Source: Anaerotignum sp. MB30-C6 (GTDB lineage Bacteria; Bacillota; Clostridia; Lachnospirales; Anaerotignaceae). From it: a stretch of DNA of 64,000 nucleotides. Location: the NCBI RefSeq assembly GCF_030908465.1, contig NZ_CP133078.1, forward strand, positions 1,364,001 through 1,428,000, in the 5' to 3' direction. Positions 17,303 to 25,285 of this stretch are shown here, piece by piece. The notes under the pieces were generated by a model. The model saw only the letters and a list, made by a program, of their open reading frames with translations. It made no database searches and was not told the origin of the DNA. The first letter of the stretch is position 1; every line of letters begins with the position of its first letter. A program made the translations under genes and the position numbers.

Positions 17303-18822
17303 TGAAGTTAGGTGAAAAGCGAGGAAACTCTATTTTTTATAGGGATAAGGAAATCACGGAAGTAGCCCAAACTCAAGAGCCTCCTGCAAAAGTAAATGTT
17401 GTGGAGGAACGAGCTGAAGAAATCCTCACAACCGAAAAAGAAAATATTGTACCGATAGAGCTGGGCGTTAAGAAAAATACCCACTCTATTTTTTTTGCAC
17501 CCGAAAACGAGGGCAAAGACTTTTCATCTGTGCTGAAAGAGGTACAAGAGTACATCTCCGAAAACTATGCCCAGCTTATCACCGACAGCTCCCTTGAAGA
17601 TGCCAAGGAGCAGATGAAACGCTACATCTCCAAATTTGTTATGGAAAAGCGAATGGCTGTCAAGGGTATGTCCGGCAATGAACTAATTGACGCCCTCTAT
17701 ACCGAGATGGCGGAGTACGGTTTTTTGACCAAATATATCTTCGGCAAGGGTATTGAGGAAATCGACATCAACTCTTGGCAAGATATTGAGGTGCAGTATT
17801 CCGATGGGCGAAATGTAAAGTTAGATGAGCATTTCGACTCCCCCGAACACGCCATCAATGTGGTGCGAAGAATGCTCCATGTGTCGGGAATGGTCTTGGA
17901 TAATGCCAGCCCCGTTGTCCTTGGACATCTTTCCAAAAACATTCGTATTGCTGCTATGAAAACACCCATTGTGGACGAAGATGTGGGCATCTCTGCCTCC
18001 ATTCGTATCGTAAACCCACAGAGCATGAAGAAAGAGGACTTTGTTAAAACAGGAACTGCCACAGGCACCATGCTTGACTTTTTATCGGCTCTCATTCGCT
18101 ATGGCATTTCTGTCTGCGTTGCCGGTGCTACCAGTAGCGGTAAAACCACCGTCCTCGGTTGGCTTCTCACCACAATTCCTGATAACAAGAGAATTTACAC
18201 CATTGAAAATGGCTCTCGTGAGCTTGACCTCACACGCTTTCAAAATGGTAAGGTGACCAACTCGGTAATCCATACCCTAACAAGGGATAGTGAAATCGAA
18301 AGCCAAAAGATAGACCAAATCAAGCTGCTGGACATGGCTCTTCGTTTCAATCCCGATATTGCCGTTGTTGGAGAGATGCGTGGAGCGGAAGCCAATGCAG
18401 CACAGGAAGCCGCCCGAACAGGCATTGCGGTGCTGACCACCATTCACGCAAACTCTTGTGAAGCCACTTACCGCCGAATGGTATCTCTGTGCAAACGTGC
18501 TGTGGATATGAGCGATGAAACCCTCATGCAGTATGTGACCGAAGCCTATCCCATCATTGTGTTCTGCAAACAGCTTGAAAACAAGCAGCGCCGCATGATG
18601 GAGGTTATGGAGTGCGAAATACTGCCAAACGGCGAAAGAGTTTACCGCACCATCTTCCAATATGTCATCACCGAAAACCGCATGGAGGACGGCAAATTCA
18701 TCATTGACGGTCATCATGAGCAAAGAGCCTCTATTTCCGAGACCCTATCGAAAAGACTGCTTGAAAACGGTATGCCTTTGGCACAAATCGAAAACCTAAA
18801 AAGTGAGGTGAAAACAGCTTGA
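17302..18822 (+). CDS. tadA: TadA/CpaF-type secretion ATPase
   Basis: A 506-residue GspE/VirB11-superfamily ATPase. Walker A GATSSGKTTVLGW is near residue 273, Walker B region IAVVGEMRGAEA near 352, and a His-box LTTIHANS near 374. The N-terminal domain (about 90-230) has the CpaF pattern MAEYGFLTKYI, then a DINSWQDIEVQY block. It powers pilus extension at the cytoplasmic face. It overlaps TadZ by one base and TadB by four (TTGA), showing tight coupling. The N-terminal 75 residues are a low-complexity acidic extension. This is not the VirB11 of the conjugation machine, since clostridial T4SS of this type use VirB4 and TraG only. Confidence 0.92.
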   Translation: MKLGEKRGNSIFYRDKEITEVAQTQEPPAKVNVVEERAEEILTTEKENIVPIELGVKKNTHSIFFAPENEGKDFSSVLKEVQEYISENYAQLITDSSLEDAKEQMKRYISKFVMEKRMAVKGMSGNELIDALYTEMAEYGFLTKYIFGKGIEEIDINSWQDIEVQYSDGRNVKLDEHFDSPEHAINVVRRMLHVSGMVLDNASPVVLGHLSKNIRIAAMKTPIVDEDVGISASIRIVNPQSMKKEDFVKTGTATGTMLDFLSALIRYGISVCVAGATSSGKTTVLGWLLTTIPDNKRIYTIENGSRELDLTRFQNGKVTNSVIHTLTRDSEIESQKIDQIKLLDMALRFNPDIAVVGEMRGAEANAAQEAARTGIAVLTTIHANSCEATYRRMVSLCKRAVDMSDETLMQYVTEAYPIIVFCKQLENKQRRMMEVMECEILPNGERVYRTIFQYVITENRMEDGKFIIDGHHEQRASISETLSKRLLENGMPLAQIENLKSEVKTA

Positions 18823-19748
18823 ATATAGTTTTACTCCTTGCCTGTGTGGGAATGATCACAGGCTTTTTTATTTTGCTTTCCATTACACCAACCGAATTTA
18901 CAGATGGCGTGTTCTCAAAGCTGTTGTCCAATTCCAAGAGTTTAAAGGCACAAATCAATGAGAGTACCAACCGTAAAAAGATAGGATTTTTCAAGAGAGA
19001 AATTACCGAGGTACAAGAGATTTTAAGGGTGACAGGCAGAAGCAAGCGTTTTCCTGTTCTGTGCCTGTTGTCTTTGGCACTATTTTCTGTTGGTGCAGCG
19101 ATTACCATCAGCTTTGGCAACTTCTTCGCCGTACCTGTCCTTGCGGTTGGAATGATGATGTTGCCATTTTGGTATGTTCGCTTAACCCAAAGCCACTTTA
19201 AAAAGGACATTTCCGCAGAGCTTGAAACGGCGCTTTCCATCGTCACCACAGCCTATCTCAGAAATGAGGATATCGTAACAGCAGTGGAGGAAAACATCGG
19301 GTATCTTAACCCTCCGGTGCTATCGGTATTCAAGGCATTTACCTATCGAATTAAGATGATTGACCCTGACATTGTGTCTGCACTGGGGGCAATGCGAGGT
19401 CAGATTGACAACGCTGTGTTTCATGAGTGGTGCGATGCCATGATTTCCTGTCAGTACGATAGAAGCCTAAAAAGCACATTGACGCCCATTGTCACAAAGC
19501 TATCCGATATGCGGGTGGTCAATGGGGAGCTTGAAAACTTGGTGTTCGAGCCAAGAAAAGAGTTTATCTCTATGCAGGTGCTGATGCTTTCCAACATTCC
19601 CTTGCTGTATTTTCTCAACAAGGATTGGTACCACACCTTGATGCATACTGTGCCGGGGCAGATTGTTCTTGCAATTTGCTTTGTGATTATGTTTGTATCA
19701 ATGGCATTTGTGGTGAAGCTGACACAGCCAATCGAATACCGAAGATAG
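18819..19748 (+). CDS. tadB: TadB-like inner-membrane platform protein
   Basis: A 309-residue protein starting with TTG at 18819. It has an N-terminal TM helix, a helical pair near residues 85-125 and two C-terminal helices (VLMLSNIPLLYFLN; GQIVLAICFVIMFVSMAFVV) around a T2SSF-like cytoplasmic domain (SAELETALSIVTTAYLRNEDI). TadB and TadC form the platform through which TadA acts. Length and position between TadA and TadC fit the family. Confidence 0.8.
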   Translation: MNIVLLLACVGMITGFFILLSITPTEFTDGVFSKLLSNSKSLKAQINESTNRKKIGFFKREITEVQEILRVTGRSKRFPVLCLLSLALFSVGAAITISFGNFFAVPVLAVGMMMLPFWYVRLTQSHFKKDISAELETALSIVTTAYLRNEDIVTAVEENIGYLNPPVLSVFKAFTYRIKMIDPDIVSALGAMRGQIDNAVFHEWCDAMISCQYDRSLKSTLTPIVTKLSDMRVVNGELENLVFEPRKEFISMQVLMLSNIPLLYFLNKDWYHTLMHTVPGQIVLAICFVIMFVSMAFVVKLTQPIEYRR

Positions 19749-19758
19749 GAGGTTCAAG

Positions 19759-20631
19759 ATGCAACTTTTAATTTTACTCTTTGGCACATTCTTCGGTTTG
19801 GGATTGTTCTTCATCCTTGCCGATGTGTTGAAACTACCCAGCCTTGCCACAGGCAAAGCAATGCTCACCGCAACCAAGCAAACAGGCGAAAAAGCAAAAT
19901 CCACAGATGCAATGATCACTGCTTGGTCGGTGAAACTTGCAAAATATCTGCCTATGGATGAGTACAAAAAAATCCGTATGCAGCACACCCTAAATGCTGC
20001 AGGCATGAAAGAAACACCCGAAGAATTTACAGCCTGTGCCATACTGAAAGCAGGATTGATTGCACTGGCGGTAATCCCTTGCCTGCTTGTTTTTCCTCTT
20101 CTTGCTCCGGTAGTGCTGTTCCTTGCGGTGATTGTTTACTTCAAGGAAATACGCAAAGCAGATGAAAAGCTCGCAGCAAAGCGAGAAAAAATTGAAGTGG
20201 AACTGCCGAGGTTTGTTGCCACTATCACCCAAGAGCTAAAGGCAAGCCGAGATGTTCTGTCTATGCTTGACCATTATAAGAAGAATGCCGGTGATGACTT
20301 TGCCAAGGAACTGGATATTGTAACTGCTGATATGCGGTCATCAAGCTATGAGGCAGCACTCACCAGATTTGAGTCAAGGCTCAATTCCCCCATGCTTTCC
20401 GATATTACCAGAGGACTCATCGGTGTGCTTCGTGGTGATGACGGAAGTATGTATTTTCAAATGCTCTCACACGATATGAAGCAGTTGGAGCTGCAACGCT
20501 TAAAAGCTGAAGCGATGAAAATTCCACCGAAAATCCGAGTATTCAGCTTTTTAATGCTGATGTGTTTCCTCATGATGTACATGGTGGTTATTATTTTTGA
20601 AATCATCCGCTCTCTTGGCGGAATGCTGTAG
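19759..20631 (+). CDS. tadC: TadC-like inner-membrane platform protein
   Basis: A 290-residue T2SSF-type protein with an N-terminal helix (LLILLFGTFFGLGLFFILA), a central hydrophobic pair (residues 95-135), the T2SSF cytoplasmic domain (LPRFVATITQELKASRDVLSML) and a C-terminal helix (FSFLMLMCFLMMYMVVIIF). GGAGG at 19748-19752 is the RBS. It partners TadB. Order TadZ-A-B-C is the canonical Tad order. Confidence 0.85.
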   Translation: MQLLILLFGTFFGLGLFFILADVLKLPSLATGKAMLTATKQTGEKAKSTDAMITAWSVKLAKYLPMDEYKKIRMQHTLNAAGMKETPEEFTACAILKAGLIALAVIPCLLVFPLLAPVVLFLAVIVYFKEIRKADEKLAAKREKIEVELPRFVATITQELKASRDVLSMLDHYKKNAGDDFAKELDIVTADMRSSSYEAALTRFESRLNSPMLSDITRGLIGVLRGDDGSMYFQMLSHDMKQLELQRLKAEAMKIPPKIRVFSFLMLMCFLMMYMVVIIFEIIRSLGGML

Positions 20632-20643
20632 GAGGTGAAGAAA

Positions 20644-20922
20644 ATGACCGTAAAAGAATTGATTATAGAAAATCCCAATGTCTCCTTGGATCTAATGACA
20701 CCGAGTGGATATGTGTTTTTGACACCTCAAAATGCACAGGAACTTCTGTCAGGACAAGATGTATCAGGAAATGCGGGAACTTCGGACAGCAGTATAAAAA
20801 TACGTGCGGAGAAATTATTGTCACAGGAGATTGTGAGCATAAATGCAAAAGATAATCTGTTTCATATTTTAACCGAAAGCCCTTGTGAACCTAATTGGGA
20901 AATGGGGGTGACGATGTGCTGA
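20644..20922 (+). CDS. Small hypothetical protein in Tad operon
   Basis: A 92-residue protein; the start is ATG 20644 because GGAGGTG (20631-20637) is 7 nt upstream, while the GTG at 20635 is inside that site. It is soluble, with a beta-rich N-terminus (DLMTPSGYVFLT) and an acidic Ser-rich middle. It overlaps the next gene by seven bases. No family is recognised. Conserved placement between TadC and the pilin-like proteins would suggest a regulatory or chaperone role, but that is a guess. Confidence 0.6.
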   Translation: MTVKELIIENPNVSLDLMTPSGYVFLTPQNAQELLSGQDVSGNAGTSDSSIKIRAEKLLSQEIVSINAKDNLFHILTESPCEPNWEMGVTMC

Positions 20923-21311
20923 AGGCATTAAAAAACAACCGTGGCGAGGGCTATATTGATGTGGTGGTGCTTGTTCTTTGTGCCATGCTCGTGATTGCTC
21001 TTGCGGTTAAGGTTTTCCCAGCCTACATTGCCAAACAAAAGGTGGATACCTTTGCAACCGAACTGATGCGTGAAGCAGAGATTGCAGGCAGAGTCGGTTC
21101 AGAAACAGCAAGACGAGAAGAAATCCTTATTGAAAAGACAGGCATTGACCCCGATGTTAATTGGTCACGCACAGGCAAGATTCAGCTTAACGAGGAAATC
21201 ACTGTGATGGTAACCTACCAAATGGATATTGGACTGTTTGGTGACATAGGCTCATTCCCCGTAACCCTACGTGGTGAGGCAATGGGAAAAAGCGAGGTGT
21301 ATTGGAAATGA
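20916..21311 (+). CDS. DUF4320 pilin-like protein (TadE-type)
   Basis: The start is GTG 20916 (GGGGGTGA 4-5 nt upstream), giving a leader MLKALKNNRG followed by EGYIDVV and a hydrophobic helix (VVLVLCAMLVIALAVKVFPAY), then a 90-residue globular domain rich in beta strands. The layout is that of a pseudopilin with cleavage after NNRG. DUF4320 proteins are known from clostridial conjugative elements. It overlaps both neighbours, so it is part of one transcript with the Tad genes. Confidence 0.8.
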   Translation: MLKALKNNRGEGYIDVVVLVLCAMLVIALAVKVFPAYIAKQKVDTFATELMREAEIAGRVGSETARREEILIEKTGIDPDVNWSRTGKIQLNEEITVMVTYQMDIGLFGDIGSFPVTLRGEAMGKSEVYWK

Positions 21312-21862
21312 TGATACGAAAACTATTGAAATCCCTAAAAAATAATCGTGGCAACGGTTATCCTTTAGCCGTTGCCATTACTCTTGTTTTGGTTATGATT
21401 TTTACAGGTATTTCAGAATACTTTCGCCTTATAATTGTTGCGGAGGGTGTTCGTGATGCTCTGCAAGATGCCGTCATTGCAACAGTCACCGAAAATTATG
21501 ATGATGTCTACCACGGAGTGCGTGAGGGATATTCAGGTGGGTATCAGCCACTGTCAGATGACTTTGAAGAATCGTTGGATTACGGCGATATTTATGCTAA
21601 AATGGATACAATACTTGGCTTATCCGTTGAAAACGGATATCACATCAAATCTGCAAGCGATACCACCGAAATGCAGTTTAGGATATGGAATCTACAAGTA
21701 GATATTAAGAATGCACCCCTTGCCACATCAGATCGTGAGGGTGACAGATTTCAAGTAGACAGTTCTATTATGCTTGAAGTTCCTGTATCCTTTGGCGGAA
21801 AACTCTTGCCACCTATGCGAATTAAGGTGAAAAACAGCGCCGGTTATACCCCTAAATTTTAA
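21308..21862 (+). CDS. TadE/TadF-like minor pilin
   Basis: The start is ATG 21308, overlapping the previous stop by four bases (ATGA), with GAGGTG 8 nt upstream. Leader MMIRKLLKSLKNNRG is followed by NGYPLAV and a hydrophobic helix (AITLVLVMIFTGI), then a globular extracellular domain of about 140 residues. The leader KNNRG is identical to that of the preceding DUF4320 protein, implying processing by the same peptidase. It is expected at the pilus tip or in initiation of assembly. Confidence 0.7.
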   Translation: MMIRKLLKSLKNNRGNGYPLAVAITLVLVMIFTGISEYFRLIIVAEGVRDALQDAVIATVTENYDDVYHGVREGYSGGYQPLSDDFEESLDYGDIYAKMDTILGLSVENGYHIKSASDTTEMQFRIWNLQVDIKNAPLATSDREGDRFQVDSSIMLEVPVSFGGKLLPPMRIKVKNSAGYTPKF

Positions 21863-21952
21863 GTTTCTGATAACTTGCATTCTTTCAGTAGCTATTACTT
21901 ACTTTCTATGGTAATGTGTGGCTTAACAAAAAAAGAACGGAGGAAATCCCAT

Positions 21953-22519
21953 ATGAAGAATATGAATGAAAAAACAAAGAAATGGCTTTTTATTGCCGGA
22001 GGTCTTGCCCTAAGTGCTGTCCTCGTGGTGGCAATTACAGGACAGTTCAGAACACCGCCTATTCAGGATGTAGATATCCCGCCTCAGAGCAGCAGCTCCC
22101 AAGATGTGGTGGTGGATACCCCTGATATCACAGAAAAAGAGGATGGTATTACGGTACCGCCTATCCAAATCCCACAGGAATCTGAATCTGCAAACGGTGT
22201 GGACAAAGGTACTGAGCAGACCATTCAGCCAAATACATCAGAAAAGCCCAACTACACTGAAGAAGAACTGAAAAATCCAGAGCAAAAGCCCAATGGCGAT
22301 AAGGTAACCGAAAATGACAAACTGCAGGATCACGATAAGGTAGAAAAACCTGTTACACCACCTAAGACCGATAATCAGCCTCAAGGCGGGGATGTTAATA
22401 GCAAAGGTGAAACCTATCTCCCCGGATTTGGTTGGATTGAAAACAGTGGTGAAAATCAAGGTACTATTGGTGAAAGCGATGGCGACATCAACAAGCAAGT
22501 CGGCATCATGGGAGAATAG
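21953..22519 (+). CDS. DUF6550-like single-TM extracytoplasmic protein
   Basis: The start is ATG 21953, with CGGAGGAAATCCC upstream; the 26 codons before it have no RBS. It has a short basic N-terminus, a TM helix (WLFIAGGLALSAVLVVAIT), a long Pro/Glu/Gln-rich disordered stretch and a small conserved C-terminal block (GETYLPGFGWIENSGENQGT). Similar proteins are found in clostridial ICEs and are annotated DUF6550, as far as I recall. The layout suggests a membrane-anchored wall-spanning linker. It is followed by a terminator. Confidence 0.65.
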   Translation: MKNMNEKTKKWLFIAGGLALSAVLVVAITGQFRTPPIQDVDIPPQSSSSQDVVVDTPDITEKEDGITVPPIQIPQESESANGVDKGTEQTIQPNTSEKPNYTEEELKNPEQKPNGDKVTENDKLQDHDKVEKPVTPPKTDNQPQGGDVNSKGETYLPGFGWIENSGENQGTIGESDGDINKQVGIMGE

Positions 22520-22536
22520 AATATATCAAGTAAAGG

Positions 22537-22566
22537 AAATGCACTGTAAAAGCGGTGCATTTTTTC
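22537..22566 (+). terminator. Hairpin plus T6 after the Tad operon
   Basis: AAATGCAC pairs with GTGCATTT around a 10-nt loop, followed by a T-rich stretch. It marks the 3' end of the Tad transcript and lies 20 nt before the next start. Confidence 0.75.
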
Positions 22567-22585
22567 TTTGCGGAAAGGAGTTCCA

Positions 22586-24262
22586 ATGAAGAAAAGATTA
22601 ATTTCAATGTGTCTTTCCCTTGCTTTAGTCTGTTGTCTTTCTGTTCCTGCCTTTGCAGTTGGGGACGGAAACATTGATGGAGGTGGCGGTGGAATGGGTG
22701 ATGGAACATCTACCAATTCATGGTCACCGGGCAATGACGGTGTGCGAGTAACGGTAGTTAAAGCGGAAAACCATTCACCCGTGACAACCCCTATTGATTT
22801 AACAAATAAAAAACCGCCGTCAACAATGTTTCATTTTGGAAAGGTTAGTAAAATTCAATATAACAATGGAAGTGGATTATCACCACAACAAGGTACATTC
22901 CAGTATATTAACCCACCCCAATCTATGCCTCGGATTGTGAGTAGCAGCGGGAGCAATAATATTGAAGGAATTAAGAAGTATTTTTGCTCAGAATATACAG
23001 TGCAACTGATAGCAAATCATACCGGCATGGACTACGATGTGTTAATCGGTGGCAAGTATAAGCTACTTCTCGAACCATTAGCCTTTTACAAATTTGAAGG
23101 AGTCATGATTGCTACCACTGCGACCGAGGCCGCCATGTATGACGAACAGGTTGGGGGTCTTCTGCGAAAACGCATGGTGTCGCTGTCTCATAAGAATCTG
23201 CCCCTCGCTATGTTCTTGGAGGTGTCGGATTTAGGCTACCCGGCTTGGGTAGGAAGTACCACCAAGGCAGCTTCCAATGCAGACATTAAATCCTCCCTCG
23301 GTCTTGGTGTTGTGCGTTTTACAGAGCAGCCGGAGCCTCCTGTTGTTTCTGCTTATGATTACGAATACAGGGTAAATACAGAGGTGATTACAGCAGTAAC
23401 GGTAAGTGGTGGTCAGTCTGATCCCGATACTCCTACAACGATCAGCTTCAATATTGGCGGGAGAACCTATAATGTGGGTAATGTCTATTACCCAGAGGGT
23501 GACAGTCAGCTTGCATGGGTAAAATGGACTACCCCTGCTACCGAGCAGGATATGGCTATTCATGTGTCTATTCGTGGCTCCGGCGGTACAGATAAAACCA
23601 CTATCAACTGTAAGATTGTTGACCTTAATAAAAACCCGCCACCGAATCCTGTTGCCGATGACCGCAACGATAGCTTCAAGCAAGAAGCTGTTCCAAAAAG
23701 AGCAGAAAAAGACCGAGCCGATTGGACAGTATGGGACCCGTGGTGGCAGGAATATTGGGTATGGCACGGTGATGATGAGGACGGATATTGGTGCGATCAT
23801 GGATGGTACGAATTCGACCTTGACCGTTACTATGCAAGTCTGTCATCGTCTATGAGTATCAAGTGTGATGACAAAAACCCAACAGCAAATGGTCGTATAA
23901 TGAAATCGGGCTATGGAATTAATCAGACTGCAAGCGGCAGTATTCGTACTACCCAAAGATCGGCTGTTACACAGCCACAGAACGCTGTCAGCTATTTCCC
24001 TGAGTTTAACTACCAAACCTACTGGCGCTTGTTAGAGCGTATGGGTGGCGGTAGATTTGAATTTCAGAAGAATAACTATTCCACCTATAAGAATAGGACA
24101 CATTTTTCACCGATTTGGATGCCGGATGGAAAATATGAGGTGAACACTTGGCTCATAGACGGATGGACTCCTGTGGGAATGCTTTCTGCCAATCTCACAG
24201 ACAGTTTAACAATCCGTGGCTCACTTTGGCAGGATTGGCATATTGGCCCCTTGCAGCCTTAA
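22586..24262 (+). CDS. Large secreted protein with aromatic-rich segment
   Basis: The start is ATG 22586 (GGAAAGGAGTTCCA upstream). A clear signal peptide (MKKRLISMCLSLALVCC... ending PAFA) precedes a Gly-rich linker and about 500 residues with no recognised domain. Around residues 385-420 is an unusual Trp/Tyr/Asp-rich stretch (VWDPWWQEYWVWHGDDEDG, then YWCDHGWYEFDLDRYY) that could bind glycan or a metal. An Ig-like segment (about 260-350) is possible. Secretion and its place before the ART-like and DUF3852 genes suggest a role at the donor surface during mating. Confidence 0.75.
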   Translation: MKKRLISMCLSLALVCCLSVPAFAVGDGNIDGGGGGMGDGTSTNSWSPGNDGVRVTVVKAENHSPVTTPIDLTNKKPPSTMFHFGKVSKIQYNNGSGLSPQQGTFQYINPPQSMPRIVSSSGSNNIEGIKKYFCSEYTVQLIANHTGMDYDVLIGGKYKLLLEPLAFYKFEGVMIATTATEAAMYDEQVGGLLRKRMVSLSHKNLPLAMFLEVSDLGYPAWVGSTTKAASNADIKSSLGLGVVRFTEQPEPPVVSAYDYEYRVNTEVITAVTVSGGQSDPDTPTTISFNIGGRTYNVGNVYYPEGDSQLAWVKWTTPATEQDMAIHVSIRGSGGTDKTTINCKIVDLNKNPPPNPVADDRNDSFKQEAVPKRAEKDRADWTVWDPWWQEYWVWHGDDEDGYWCDHGWYEFDLDRYYASLSSSMSIKCDDKNPTANGRIMKSGYGINQTASGSIRTTQRSAVTQPQNAVSYFPEFNYQTYWRLLERMGGGRFEFQKNNYSTYKNRTHFSPIWMPDGKYEVNTWLIDGWTPVGMLSANLTDSLTIRGSLWQDWHIGPLQP

Positions 24263-24276
24263 AACAGGAGGGAAAA

Positions 24277-24753
24277 ATGGCATACGAACGCATTGCATCA
24301 CCACCCGAGGTGCTGTATCATTACACAAATAAGGAGAATCTTCCGGCGATATTGGCAGATGGAAGAATCCGAAAGTTTCAAGACAAAGAGTGTTGGTTTT
24401 GCAGTTCTGTAGAGAATACGCTCAGGCTCATGGAGCTGACAGTTATGAATGAGGGTGGCTTATATATCGGAATAAACGGAATCCCAAAGCGATCCCCCAA
24501 ATTTCAGCCCGATGAGTATGTTATCTTAGAGCTTACCCCAAGGTATCAAAATGGTGAATGGGTAAAGTGGAATCAGGAAATAGATAGCCGATGCTCTGCC
24601 GAGCAAAAGGCTCTTGCCGAAGAATTCAGCAGCTTAAAAATCGGTTATCGTGGAGATCTGAAGTTTAAATCAGAACCAAAAACTATAGAAATAAGCGAAG
24701 CCTTGCAGCTGAGAGCATCAGAAGCTCCTACCATGCAAGGCTTTTGCTATTAA
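24277..24753 (+). CDS. Possible ADP-ribosyltransferase-fold protein
   Basis: The start is ATG 24277 after CAGGAGGGAAAA. The 158-residue protein opens with LYHYTNKENLPAILADGRI, followed by ECWFCSSVENTLRLME. This His-Tyr-Thr start and the IL-x-DG-x-I pattern recall the H-x-T strand of DarT/DUF4433, rifampin ARR and Tpt1-like ART-fold enzymes. No signal peptide is present, so it is cytoplasmic. A clear Tyr and catalytic Glu are not identified, and no antitoxin-like partner is adjacent. The fold call is tentative; a plain hypothetical protein is the alternative. Confidence 0.55.
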   Translation: MAYERIASPPEVLYHYTNKENLPAILADGRIRKFQDKECWFCSSVENTLRLMELTVMNEGGLYIGINGIPKRSPKFQPDEYVILELTPRYQNGEWVKWNQEIDSRCSAEQKALAEEFSSLKIGYRGDLKFKSEPKTIEISEALQLRASEAPTMQGFCY

Positions 24754-24773
24754 AGGAAAGGTGGATACAATGT

Positions 24774-25115
24774 ATGAAAAATCATAAAAAGTTAGTAACT
24801 GTTCTTGTGGTGGCACTTCTCTTTTGCCTGTTTTGCAGTACTACCGCATTTGCCGCAGGCACAGGCGATGTGGCCGGTGCCATTGAAAGCACTTGGAACG
24901 ATGCCTCAGGACAGATTAAAACGGTAGTCAACAAGGTAGTATTCCCAGCAATTGACCTCATCTTGGCAGTGTTTTTCTTTGCCAAGCTCGGATTAAGTTA
25001 CTTTGATTATCGCAAATCAGGTCAGTTTGAGTGGGCGGCCCCGGCTATTTTGTTTGCCTGCTTGGTGTTTACGCTGACGGCTCCGCTATATATTTGGACA
25101 ATTTTAGGGATGTAG
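24774..25115 (+). CDS. DUF3852 protein, VirB2-like (ICE gene at cargo junction)
   Basis: The start is ATG 24774 (AAAGGAAAGGTGG upstream). The 113-residue protein has a signal peptide (ending TTAFA) and two TM helices (IDLILAVFFFAKLGLSYF; PAILFACLVFTLTAPLYIW), the size and topology of TrbC/VirB2-type pilin or channel proteins. Its final codons, WTILGM-stop (25095-25115), recur almost unchanged in five further copies across the next 18 kb, marking this 3' end as the apparent cargo-integration site. The gene that should follow it in the conjugation operon is found only after 43 kb. Confidence 0.8.
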   Translation: MKNHKKLVTVLVVALLFCLFCSTTAFAAGTGDVAGAIESTWNDASGQIKTVVNKVVFPAIDLILAVFFFAKLGLSYFDYRKSGQFEWAAPAILFACLVFTLTAPLYIWTILGM

Positions 25116-25220
25116 ATACAGCAAGAGCCGTTGCATCTAAGTAAGGTGCAACGGCTCAATTTCGTGGCAAGTCAGATTTGATCGTGTAGGTGAACTTAGT
25201 CACCAACAGAGGGGTTTCTC
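25095..25220 (+). repeat. Junction repeat copy A (left end of cargo)
   Basis: Starts with the DUF3852 3' end (WTILGM-stop, TAG at 25113-25115), then after 6 nt CAAGAG (25122-25127) and a 10-bp perfect hairpin (25126-25135 with 25147-25156), then CAATTTCGTGGCAAGTCAGA and an AACAGAGGG word near 25203-25215. The post-hairpin part is shared with copy B over about 65 bp. Confidence 0.75.
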
Positions 25221-25285
25221 ATTTGGTTCGTTCAGAACATTCATGAAGTAAAACAGGCAATAATGCTTTACACCATTGAGTTTGA

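Noticed and set aside
17302-18822. VirB11 ATPase of the conjugation T4SS
   Set aside because: Sequence pattern and flanking TadZ/TadB/TadC genes place it as TadA; the T4SS module has its own VirB4 and TraG motors.
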